From Xanthobacteraceae bacterium (GTDB lineage: Bacteria > Pseudomonadota > Alphaproteobacteria > Rhizobiales > Xanthobacteraceae), in NCBI GenBank assembly GCA_030037185.1, contig JASHRR010000149.1:1-9204 (forward strand): a stretch of 9,204 nucleotides of DNA, in the 5' to 3' direction. Positions 1 through 5,608 of the stretch are shown in pieces. Position 1 is the first letter of the stretch, and each line of letters opens with the position of its first letter. A model generated the notes under the pieces. It saw only the letters and a list, made by a program, of their open reading frames with translations, ran no database searches and had not been told where the DNA came from. The translations under genes were made by a program, and so were the position numbers.

Positions 1-502
1 GTGACTGGCACCATGCGGCGAGGCAGCGCATGCCGTCCTCGGCAATCAGCCCATCCGCCCCGTCTACCGGTTCGAGCCTCCTTGGGGGCCCCGCCAGGTT
101 GCGATTGGCGAGCGCGAATGTGCAAGCCACCTCCCCCAATTTGTCGCGCAACCACCTCACCTCCTCGGCCCGCACCAGGTTGGCAATAGCGGCCGCCCAA
201 TAAACCGCCCCAGCACAGCGCACGAGGTCGCCGGTCCGCCCGAGCGGCATCAACGCAACGCGTTGATCGGCAGGAGCGACGGCTTCCGGCGCAACCGGGG
301 CAGCGAGCGCGTAGAACTCGCCGATGATTTTGGACAGTCTGTCGTGCAGCCGGCTGGCACCGCGAAGGCGTTCGCAAAGGGAGACGCTGATGCGGCCGTC
401 GAAACAGGCAGCAAGGCGGGCGACATCGATGTAGATGGCTGGGCTGTTCATCAGCGTAGCCCAGTCCATCGCGGCTGACGCGGGCTCACCGGGACCCGTC
501 AT
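1..502 (-). CDS. sctK: SctK (NolU/YscK-like) T3SS sorting-platform protein, 3' end outside window
   Basis: The minus strand is open from the ATG at 502 to the left edge of the window, giving 167 codons without a stop. The protein begins MTGPGEPASAAMDWATLMNS. Its middle contains GDLVRCAGAVYWAAAIANLV (about residues 91-110), followed by a leucine-rich helix and the stretch CTFALANRNLAGPPRR (about 127-142). A small hydrophobic G-A-x-x-W/Y helix followed by 'FAL.xR.LA' is what I recall for SctK/YscK/NolU proteins. In the family SctK is the cytoplasmic protein linking the SctQ pods to the SctD/SctJ rings. The ATG overlaps the sctJ stop as ATGA (499-502), so translation is probably coupled. Its place directly after sctJ matches the rhizobial order nolT-nolU. 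The family call rests on remembered motifs plus context; the reading frame itself is certain. Confidence 0.8.
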   Translation of the reverse strand, partial: MTGPGEPASAAMDWATLMNSPAIYIDVARLAACFDGRISVSLCERLRGASRLHDRLSKIIGEFYALAAPVAPEAVAPADQRVALMPLGRTGDLVRCAGAVYWAAAIANLVRAEEVRWLRDKLGEVACTFALANRNLAGPPRRLEPVDGADGLIAEDGMRCLAAWCQS

Positions 503-1377
503 GGTGAGTTTACCGCATCGTCCGGCGGGTTCACCTCAGCGTCCGGGCGAAGCTGATACATGCGTGGCGCGTCACGCCAGAAAACAAAAGCGAGCGCTCC
601 GACGACGGCCAGCGCCAGCGCCACTACGCTGTAAAGCGGCCAGTCGGCGACGAAAAGACTATCACCGCGACCGCGAGCCAGCGCTGCGAGCTCAACGGCT
701 TGGTCGTTCCTGGCGGCGGCCTCATGCACCGGCACCGGGAAGAGAACAACCGAGACGTCGTTGTAGGACGACAGCCCGGGGACGCTATGCTGGACCAGCT
801 CTTTGATCTTCGGAATGAGCTCATTCATCGGCGTGTCGGCGCGATGGCGAATGGAGACCGAAGCTGATGCCGGAACGGTCTGTTGGCGCAGCGGATCGCT
901 TTCGGGCAAGACGACGTGTACGCGGGCAGACAGCACGCCATCAATTTCCGACACCGTCCTGGACAGTTCCTGACTGAGCGCGAAACTCATTTGCGCCCGC
1001 TCCTGGATCGGTGAGGATACGAGACCATCCCGCTTAAAGATCTCGCCGATGGTGGCAAACTCCTGCTTGGGAAGGCCATTCTCTTTGAGGACGGCTTCGG
1101 CTTCGGCGAAGCGGTTCTCATCGACCGAGACCGAGATACGGTCGCCCTTGCCGGCCGATCGATCGGCCGGGATGCCATGCTGGCGCAGCGTCGCCACGAC
1201 CTCGTTGGCCTGTCGCTCATCGAGATTGGTGTAGAGCTCGGACTTGCAGGACGCGACCGTGAGGGCGCAGACAACGACCATCGCCGCCCGCGCAAAATTG
1301 GTCCGCGACGCCCAACGCCCGGATCGGAAGCCCGCGAGACTTGCCTCCAAACACCCCTCCCGAGATATCATTGCCAA
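499..1377 (-). CDS. sctJ: SctJ (NolT/RhcJ) T3SS inner-membrane ring lipoprotein
   Basis: SctJ forms the 24-subunit periplasmic inner ring of the injectisome basal body. The 292-residue reading has a lipoprotein signal peptide: arginines, a hydrophobic stretch from about residue 33, and a lipobox LTVASC with the lipidated Cys at 44. The first ring-building domain follows (about 47-103, with LYTNLDERQANEVVATL), then a linker, the second ring-building domain (about 126-216, with IDGVLSARVHVVLPESD and VPGLSSYNDVSVVLFPV), and one C-terminal transmembrane helix (about 247-267) ending in a polar tail. These match the YscJ/FliF-like family in order and length. The start is uncertain: TTG at 1377, ATG at 1371, or TTG at 1350. 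The last has the best Shine-Dalgarno (GGGAG at 1357-1361, 6 nt spacing). All three keep the signal peptide. The gene lies 22 nt after sctI and overlaps sctK. Confidence 0.95.
   Translation of the reverse strand: MAMISREGCLEASLAGFRSGRWASRTNFARAAMVVVCALTVASCKSELYTNLDERQANEVVATLRQHGIPADRSAGKGDRISVSVDENRFAEAEAVLKENGLPKQEFATIGEIFKRDGLVSSPIQERAQMSFALSQELSRTVSEIDGVLSARVHVVLPESDPLRQQTVPASASVSIRHRADTPMNELIPKIKELVQHSVPGLSSYNDVSVVLFPVPVHEAAARNDQAVELAALARGRGDSLFVADWPLYSVVALALAVVGALAFVFWRDAPRMYQLRPDAEVNPPDDAVNSP
1357..1361 (-). promoter_or_regulatory. Ribosome binding site favouring a TTG start at 1350 for sctJ
   Basis: On the minus strand GGGAG is followed by 6 nt and then TTG (1350-1348), codon 10 of the longest sctJ reading. 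Neither the TTG at 1377 nor the ATG at 1371 has a comparable purine-rich site upstream. This would give a 283-residue precursor beginning (M)EASLAGFRSG. The evidence is only spacing and complementarity, so the start remains open. Confidence 0.4.
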
Positions 1378-1399
1378 GCACTGTCCGTTCAGCGACCGG

Positions 1400-1903
1400 T
1401 CACTGGCCTTTGAGCAAGGTATTGACCGTATTAGAGAAATGCGATGTTCCGCCCGCCACCAGAGTCGTTTCGGTGGTAAACTTCATCGATCTCAAAGCCA
1501 ATTCCTCGGCACGCCGGAGCTGGGCGAGGCCGACCCCGAGGCCCGAGGATACGCCGCCATAGCCGTCCGCGGGCTCAAGGTTTTGCCGCGCCGGGCCACC
1601 ATGTAGATCCATTTGCGCATCGCCCCCCACGGAGGTGGCCGCGACGTCAACCCCGTAGTCGCCGTCGGCGCTGCCGCTCTGTTCCAGCTGGGGTGCTTTT
1701 TCGAGATTGCGCGCCCGTTCGAAATACCCTCGCAGGCTGCTGAAGAGCTCGCTCGCCAGCGCCGCCGGGCTGGCGAGATCAGCAGGACCATTGTGCAGGC
1801 TCGAGACGAAATCCGCAAGCGGGCGCTCACTCACCGAACTCGGCGCCGGGGGGCTCTCAATTCCACCCTGAACAGAAGGGACGGCAGTTATCGTCACAGT
1901 CAT
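1400..1903 (-). CDS. nolB: NolB/SctI-like T3SS inner-rod protein
   Basis: This 167-residue protein has a low-complexity Ser/Pro/Gly-rich N-terminal two thirds and a helical C-terminus: a helix around LRRAEELALRSM, then TLVAGGTSHFSNTVNTLLKGQ at the extreme end (split here as TLVAGGTSHFSN and TVNTLLKGQ). A C-terminal 'ntLLkgQ'-type ending is typical of inner-rod SctI proteins, and NolB of rhizobia is of similar size and occupies the same place, between nolW/rhcC1 and nolT/sctJ. SctI proteins polymerise as the rod adapter at the needle base and are early substrates. The ATG at 1903 has GGAG (plus-strand CTCC at 1911-1914) 7 nt upstream. There is no signal peptide and no membrane helix. The family call rests on the C-terminal motif, length and position; the N-terminal part is not recognisable on its own. 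Confidence 0.75.
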   Translation of the reverse strand: MTVTITAVPSVQGGIESPPAPSSVSERPLADFVSSLHNGPADLASPAALASELFSSLRGYFERARNLEKAPQLEQSGSADGDYGVDVAATSVGGDAQMDLHGGPARQNLEPADGYGGVSSGLGVGLAQLRRAEELALRSMKFTTETTLVAGGTSHFSNTVNTLLKGQ

Positions 1904-2006
1904 GAGAAGGCTCCGGTTATGTCCGCTTTGCGGGCCTGCGACGGCAATGATGCGCGATCGAAGCGCGCAAGACCCCGCAACTCAAGCCGTTCTAATCCGC
2001 GGCGGG
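1904..2006 (-). other. Short intergenic gap between the 62-residue gene and sctI, with one small hairpin
   Basis: This 103-nt gap in the leftward operon holds an inverted repeat, TGCGCG and CGCGCA at 1951-1956 and 1964-1969, separated by 7 nt. No run of U follows in the direction of transcription, so it does not look like an intrinsic terminator. It could be an mRNA-stabilising or attenuating hairpin after the upstream small gene. I see no other gene or motif apart from the sctI ribosome binding site. Confidence 0.35.
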
Positions 2007-2195
2007 TTAGCTGCCGCTGTTGTTGGGATTGTTCGGGTCGCCCGCTTCTTTGGTTTTCTCCATAGCTTGCTGCATCATGCTCTGCATCATGGTATCGAAC
2101 ATCATTGCAGTTTGGGCTACTGCGCTCTGCATCGCTTGCTGAACGCCATTCGAGGAACCGCCGGCGCCGCCGACACCACCGACCTCATTCATCAT
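2007..2195 (-). CDS. 62-residue Met/Gln-rich small protein in the T3SS operon, function unknown
   Basis: The protein has three parts. A Gly/Ser-rich N-terminus (NEVGGVGGAGGSSNG) is followed by one helix about 30 residues long that is very rich in Met, Gln and Ala (including FDTMMQSMMQQAMEKTK), and then a polar Asn/Pro/Gly tail (DPNNPNNSGS). Ten of 62 residues are Met. A longer reading from an ATG at 2246 exists, but the ATG at 2195 has a near-perfect site, AAGGAG with 4 nt spacing (plus-strand 2200-2205), so I take 2195. There is no signal peptide. I do not recognise a family. Its size, lack of cysteine and aromatic residues (one Phe) and location between rhcC1 and the inner-rod gene fit a small secreted structural component of the injectisome, such as a needle or pilus subunit, but this is inference. 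Confidence 0.7.
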   Translation of the reverse strand: MMNEVGGVGGAGGSSNGVQQAMQSAVAQTAMMFDTMMQSMMQQAMEKTKEAGDPNNPNNSGS

Positions 2196-2199
2196 GGTT

Positions 2200-2205
2200 C
2201 TCCTT
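2200..2205 (-). promoter_or_regulatory. Ribosome binding site setting the start of the 62-residue gene
   Basis: AAGGAG on the minus strand lies 4 nt before an ATGATG pair at 2195-2190. It marks 2195 as the start in preference to the in-frame ATG at 2246, which lacks an obvious site and would add a basic, uncharacteristic 17-residue leader. Confidence 0.65.
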
Positions 2206-2264
2206 GACTTTGCTGATCTCGACTTGCCCGGGTCGTAACGCGACATGTTTTCGGCAACTTGCGG

Positions 2265-4799
2265 TCAAGCACTTTCCGCATTCGCCCTCACGACTTTGAC
2301 GTTTCTCGCCGGGATCTGGGGCGGAGCCATGAGGGCGCCGCCGCGAAAGACCCGAACCGTGGGTTCGTCGCCGCGGGGTTCTTCCCGAACCGGAGGAGGA
2401 GCCAAGGAGGTCAAGGTCCGCCGCACCAGCGACACAAAAGGCGGCGGCCCGGAAACCGCAACAACGCCGACGTCCTCCGTGGTCTTGACCGGATACCGCG
2501 GATCCCCGATGCCCAGCGCATTCAACTTTTCGTTCACCTCTGCGGGGGGGAACCGACCGATATTGATAAGCTCGGTCCTAATCTCCGTCTTGGCGCTGAT
2601 GTGCAGCACCGCGCCGTCGAAATACCAGACGAGGCCGTAGCTTTCACACAGCTTTTCGAGGAACTCGCGGGCTGGTGCGACACGAAGCTGTCCACGCAGC
2701 CGCCCCCTGACCTGGTCGCTCACGTCAACCGGAACCCGAAGATTGCGGCCGAACTCGACCAACACGCCTTTGAGGTCCTGATCGATGACCAGATACTTGT
2801 AAGGCCCTTCTGGCCAAGGAGGCTCCCTCGCCCCGCGATCCAGCACGCCCAGCCGCTGCTGCGCCTCGCCGCTCGCCAGCGGCGAAGTCGGATGGCGCCC
2901 GATAAAGGCCTTCAGGGCCGCACGGTCGTCGGTGGATTTGAGGCCATCCCACTCCCGCTGGACCGCCTCGGCCTCCTGCTGCTGCCTTTCCAGCCTCTCC
3001 CGCGCTTGGCGATCGAGATCGGCAACGCGCTGACGGGCCTGATCGGAAACTGCGGCGTTCGGATACCGGCTAAGGAATGCCAGCAGCGCCGGCGGATCCG
3101 TCGACAGCTTGACCTTTTCCCACTCTTGCGCGGCCTCGCGCTCCACCTGCCGCTTCTGTGCCTCCGCGGCTGCGGTCTGCTGCTCACGCTCCTTCGCCTC
3201 GCGATCCAGCACGGCGAGCCGCTGCTGCGCCTCGCCGCTCGCCAGCGGCGAAGTCGGATGGCGCGCGATGAAGGCCTTCAGGGCTGCACGGTCGTCTGTG
3301 GATTTGATGCTATCCCACTCCCGCTGCGCCGCCTCGGCCTCTTGCTGCTGCCTTTCCAACCTCTCCCGCGCTTCGCGATCGAGATCGGCAACGCGCTGAC
3401 GGGCCTGATCCGAAACTGCGACATTCGGATACCAGCTAAGGAAGGCCAGCAGCGCCGACGGATCGGTGGAAGACCTGACCGTTTCCCACTGCTGCGCGGC
3501 CTCGCGCTCCACCTGCCGCTTCTTTGCCTTCGCGGCCGCGGCCTGCTGCTCACGCTCCCTCGCCTCGCGATCCAGCACGGCGAGCCGCTGCTGCGCCTCG
3601 TCGGTCGCCAGCGGCGAAGTCGGATGGCGCCCGATGAAGGCCTTCAGGGCCGCACGGTCGTCCGTCGATTTGATGTCATCCCACTCCCGCTGCGCCGCCT
3701 CGGCCTCTTGCTGCCTCTCCCGCGCTTGGCGCTCGAGATCGGCAACGCGCTGACGGGCCTGATCCGAAACTGCAACATTCGGATACCGGCTAAGGAAGGC
3801 CAGCAGCGCCGGCGGATCCGTCGACAGCTTGAGCTTTTCCCACTCCTGCGCGGCCTCGCGCTCCACCTGCCGCTTCTTTTCCTCCGCGGCCGCGGCCTGC
3901 TGCGCGCGCTCCCTCGCCTCGCGATCCAGCACGGCGAGCCGCTGCTGCGCCTCGCCGCTCGCCAGCGGCGAAGTCGGATGGCGCCCGATGAAGGCCTTCA
4001 AGGCCGCGCGGTTGTCCGTCGATTTGATGCCATCCCACTCCCGCTGCGCCGCCTCGGCCTCTTGCTGCCTCTCCCGCGCTTGGCGCTCGAGATCGGCAAC
4101 GCGCTGACGCGCCTGATCGGAAACTGCGGCATTCGGATACCGGCTAAGGAAGGCCAGCAGCGCCGGCGGATCCGTCGACAGCTTGAGCTTTTCCCACTCC
4201 TGCGCAGCCTCGCGCTCCACCTGCCGCTTCTTTGCCTCCGCGGCCGCGGCCTGCTGCGCACGCTCCTTCGCCTCGCGATCCAGCACGGCGAGCCGCTGCT
4301 GCGCCTCGCCGCTCGCCAGCGGTGAAGTCGGATGGCGCGCGATGAAGGCCCTCAGGGCCGCGCGGTTGTCCGTCGATTTGATGCCATCCCACTCCCGCTG
4401 CGCCGCCTCGGCCTCTTGCTGCTGCCTTTCCAGCCTCTCCCGCGCTTGCCGCTCGAGATCGGCAACCCGCCGACGGACCTGATCCGAAACTGCGGCATTC
4501 GGATACCAGCTAAGGAATGCCAGCAGCGCCGATGGATCCGTGGAAGACCTGATCTTTTCCCATTCCTGCGCGGCCTCGCGCTCCACCTGCCGCTTCTTTG
4601 CCTCCGCGGCTGCGGCCTCGCGCTCCCTCGTCGCGCGATCCAGCACGGCGAGCCGCTGCTGCGCCTCGCCGCTCGCCAGCGGCGAAGTCGGATGGCGCCC
4701 GATGAAGGCCCTCAGGGCCGCACGCTCCGCGGCAAGCGCCGACCCGACGGACACCAGTCCTGCGGTGACTATCAGAACGGTGAACAGTCGTTTCGACAT
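2265..4799 (-). CDS. rhcC1: RhcC1/NolW-type T3SS secretin N-terminal protein with a giant repeat insertion
   Basis: The 844-residue protein begins with a clear Sec signal peptide (MSKRLFTVLIVTAGLVSV, cleavage near residues 22-24, after ALA). Residues about 26-659 are eleven alternating half-repeats. Type A (six copies) carries AFIxRHPTSPLASGEAQQRL; type B (five copies) carries STDPxALLAFLSxYPN. Both are followed by charged Glu/Arg/Gln/Ala-rich coiled-coil linkers. From about 664 to 820 lies a secretin N0-N1 region: YKYLVIDQDLKGVLVEFGRN, then an N0-like end (GLVWYFDGAVLHISAKTE), then an N1-like part (VAVSGPPPFVSLVRRTL). In rhizobia the secretin is split and this half (NolW/RhcC1) is normally only about 200-250 residues; without the repeats this protein would be about 210. 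The secretin barrel is absent and should be the separate RhcC2. The whole protein should be periplasmic. GGAG lies 6 nt before the ATG. It is the first gene of the leftward operon. Confidence 0.85.
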   Translation of the reverse strand: MSKRLFTVLIVTAGLVSVGSALAAERAALRAFIGRHPTSPLASGEAQQRLAVLDRATREREAAAAEAKKRQVEREAAQEWEKIRSSTDPSALLAFLSWYPNAAVSDQVRRRVADLERQARERLERQQQEAEAAQREWDGIKSTDNRAALRAFIARHPTSPLASGEAQQRLAVLDREAKERAQQAAAAEAKKRQVEREAAQEWEKLKLSTDPPALLAFLSRYPNAAVSDQARQRVADLERQARERQQEAEAAQREWDGIKSTDNRAALKAFIGRHPTSPLASGEAQQRLAVLDREARERAQQAAAAEEKKRQVEREAAQEWEKLKLSTDPPALLAFLSRYPNVAVSDQARQRVADLERQARERQQEAEAAQREWDDIKSTDDRAALKAFIGRHPTSPLATDEAQQRLAVLDREAREREQQAAAAKAKKRQVEREAAQQWETVRSSTDPSALLAFLSWYPNVAVSDQARQRVADLDREARERLERQQQEAEAAQREWDSIKSTDDRAALKAFIARHPTSPLASGEAQQRLAVLDREAKEREQQTAAAEAQKRQVEREAAQEWEKVKLSTDPPALLAFLSRYPNAAVSDQARQRVADLDRQARERLERQQQEAEAVQREWDGLKSTDDRAALKAFIGRHPTSPLASGEAQQRLGVLDRGAREPPWPEGPYKYLVIDQDLKGVLVEFGRNLRVPVDVSDQVRGRLRGQLRVAPAREFLEKLCESYGLVWYFDGAVLHISAKTEIRTELINIGRFPPAEVNEKLNALGIGDPRYPVKTTEDVGVVAVSGPPPFVSLVRRTLTSLAPPPVREEPRGDEPTVRVFRGGALMAPPQIPARNVKVVRANAESA
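2823..4724 (-). repeat. Tandem in-frame coding repeat in rhcC1, units of 354-366 bp
   Basis: About 1.9 kb consist of near-identical tandem units encoding 118-122 residues each, every unit holding two diverged half-repeats (A and B) of about 60 residues. Type-A cores start at residues 31, 151, 269, 387, 509 and 631; type-B cores at 91, 213, 331, 449 and 571. The length difference is a 12-nt indel coding for LERQ in the coiled-coil linker. Each half-repeat has a 'W..x(K/R)SSTD..AL.AF..(Y/H)P.S' core, which resembles the helix-turn-helix TPR-like repeats of BamD/YbgF-type and caspase-associated bacterial proteins. The first A copy starts abruptly after the signal peptide without its upstream EWD helix. 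High DNA identity between units implies recent expansion or gene conversion. Confidence 0.95.
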
Positions 4800-5020
4800 G
4801 CTGGCCTCCGTGTGGCGGAACGACTTACGGCCAACTCCCTTGAGCTCTTCAGGTTGCCTGTTTAAAGCGCAGGCCGTTACTTAGGTCTTTGCAAGTATTG
4901 GATCTTGGATTCGACAGTATTGGCCGCTAGTAGTTTTAGATTATGTTAATAGTACATTTTGTTTTTGACGATTTTATGACCAAATTTGTTATCATTATCC
5001 CGGCGCCTGCGAAATTGAAT

Positions 5021-5059
5021 ACAATATTATGTATATCGATATCTTCCAACCAATATTGT
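5021..5059. promoter_or_regulatory. Nested inverted repeat in the AT-rich promoter region, possible operator
   Basis: ACAATATT (5021-5028) and AATATTGT (5052-5059) are perfect inverted 8-mers. Between them, slightly off-centre, sits the perfect 10-bp palindrome ATATCGATAT (5033-5042). Such an arrangement could bind a dimeric or tetrameric regulator of the two divergent operons. In AT-rich DNA palindromes arise more easily by chance, so confidence is modest. Confidence 0.4.
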
Positions 5060-5081
5060 TATTAACTTGTCACCCTCCCTG

Positions 5082-5099
5082 ATTAGCCTTATGAAAGCT
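5082..5099 (+). promoter_or_regulatory. tts-box-like sequence upstream of the rightward operon
   Basis: The sequence ATTAGCCTTATGAAAGCT agrees at 12 of 17 informative positions with the tts-box core as I remember it (GTCAGCTTnTCGAAAGCT), including the whole GAAAGCT half. The tts box is the binding site of TtsI, the response regulator that turns on rhizobial T3SS genes downstream of NodD and flavonoids. It points towards the rightward operon, about 150 bp before its first ATG. The left half of the match is imperfect, so this may be a degenerate site or chance. Confidence 0.3.
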
Positions 5100-5246
5100 T
5101 ATAGCAGCTTCGTCGTCCGGAAGGCCCGTCCAACGCGCTGGAGCGAGGCGCGGAAATGAAGCGGCTTGAGCAGTCTGCTTCGCCGACGTCAGGGCGGGCG
5201 GTCATTGGCTAAATCCCTTGGCTGATTCTAATCGAGGAGATAAAAA

Positions 5247-5450
5247 ATGGCTACATCCGGTGTTACCAATACGGCCGGCGCCACCGGTTCTGGCGGCAGC
5301 TCGCAGCTTCTTTCACAGCTCAACCAGGCCGAGAGCCAGGCGTTGAGCGACATGATCGCAATCCAGCAGAATCAGATTGTTTTTAACGACCACATGAACG
5401 ACGCCCAGACTGCGAAGAATGTGGCCACGTCGTTCCAGCAGCACGGCTGA
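5247..5450 (+). CDS. 67-residue small T3SS protein, candidate pilus/needle subunit (NopA/SctF position)
   Basis: The protein has a Gly/Ser/Thr-rich N-terminus (TNTAGATGSGGSS) and a Gln/Asn-rich helical remainder (LLSQLNQAESQALSDMIAIQ, then QNQIVFNDHMNDAQTAKN). It has no Cys, Trp, Pro or Tyr, no signal peptide and no membrane helix. Size and composition suit a helical needle or pilus subunit. In NGR234-type Rhc clusters the pilus protein gene nopA lies just upstream of the y4yQ (SctD-like) and rhcV genes, the same position as here. I cannot confirm homology by eye: the family is highly divergent and no needle signature motif stands out. A strong ribosome binding site (AGGAGA, GGAG at 5236-5239, 7 nt spacing) suggests abundant synthesis. 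It is the first gene of the rightward operon. Confidence 0.75.
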   Translation: MATSGVTNTAGATGSGGSSQLLSQLNQAESQALSDMIAIQQNQIVFNDHMNDAQTAKNVATSFQQHG

Positions 5451-5500
5451 TCCATGCAGCGGCGTCGGCAGCTTCGGCGCCCACTATGACACGCCTCACG

Positions 5501-5547
5501 CCCCCTCCCTAACTCTCGCCCGCTCGCGGGGAGCGTCGGGAAGGGGG
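5501..5547. repeat. GC-rich palindromic (REP-like) element between the 67-residue gene and sctD
   Basis: An outer inverted repeat, CCCCCTCCC (5501-5509) against GGGAAGGGGG (5538-5547, one-base bulge), encloses an inner hairpin CCCGC-TC-GCGGG (5519-5530). The left arm CCCCCTCCCT and the following (A/G)AC recur at 6651. This resembles small dispersed palindromes common in rhizobial genomes. As a transcribed hairpin it could also reduce read-through or protect the upstream message, separating a highly expressed small gene from sctD. No U tract follows. Confidence 0.6.
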
Positions 5548-5595
5548 AGTGGCCGCGAGACGGTCACTTCGGCGCCCGACCGAGAAGGCCAGCTT

Positions 5596-5600
5596 GGAGG
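5596..5600 (+). promoter_or_regulatory. Ribosome binding site favouring a GTG start at 5609 for sctD
   Basis: GGAGG with 8 nt spacing precedes the GTG at 5609. An upstream in-frame GTG at 5549 lies directly at the edge of the palindromic element and would add 20 residues of arginine-rich sequence (AARRSLRRPTEKASLEANA) that looks like translated spacer. The downstream start is therefore preferred. Confidence 0.6.
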
Positions 5601-5608
5601 CAAATGCC

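Larger units (their letters stand above)
4800..5246. promoter_or_regulatory. Divergent promoter region of the two T3SS operons, AT-rich core
   Basis: This 447-bp gap separates the start codons of rhcC1 (leftward) and the 67-residue gene (rightward) and holds no credible gene. Its middle (about 4880-5070) is strongly AT-rich in an otherwise GC-rich window, which fits a regulated promoter or a silencer/H-NS-like binding target. Inside it are a nested inverted repeat (5021-5059) and a sequence resembling the rhizobial tts box (5082-5099). TTGACG at 4965-4970 could be a -35 element for rightward transcription, but the nearest TATCAT (4990-4995) is 19 bp away, so I do not assign a sigma-70 promoter. 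From about 5100 the sequence returns to GC-rich leader. Confidence 0.7.

Noticed and set aside
1..189. Plus-strand frame starting with GTG at the window edge
   Set aside because: It is opposite sctK, which is open across the whole segment with a recognisable protein pattern; the plus frame is Arg/Pro-rich noise.
1244..2065. Plus-strand open frames of 120 and 150 codons opposite sctJ and nolB
   Set aside because: They overlap the well-supported minus-strand genes, with Arg/Ala/Pro-rich shadow composition and no ribosome sites.
2007..2246. 79-residue version of the small Met-rich protein starting at 2246
   Set aside because: The ATG at 2195 has AAGGAG at 4 nt; the upstream ATG lacks a site, and the added residues are basic and unlike the rest.
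2259..4325. 688-codon open frame on the plus strand opposite rhcC1
   Set aside because: It is the antisense shadow of the tandem repeat: because the units are multiples of three and GC-rich, a stop-free antisense frame in one unit is stop-free in all. It has no ribosome site or signal, and the minus-strand frame has a signal peptide and secretin-like domain.
2823..4724. CRISPR-like periodic repeat
   Set aside because: The repeats are 354-366 bp, contiguous, in frame and coding, with no short repeat-spacer structure.
4965..4995. Sigma-70 promoter TTGACG ... TATCAT for the rightward operon
   Set aside because: The spacing of 19 bp is too long, and AT-rich DNA readily offers such hexamers. Mentioned in the region description but not called.
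4880..5246. PIP box or hrp box for HrpB/HrpX or HrpL control
   Set aside because: Only isolated TTCG tetramers occur, with no correctly spaced pair, and no GGAACC-type and CCAC-type pair was found.
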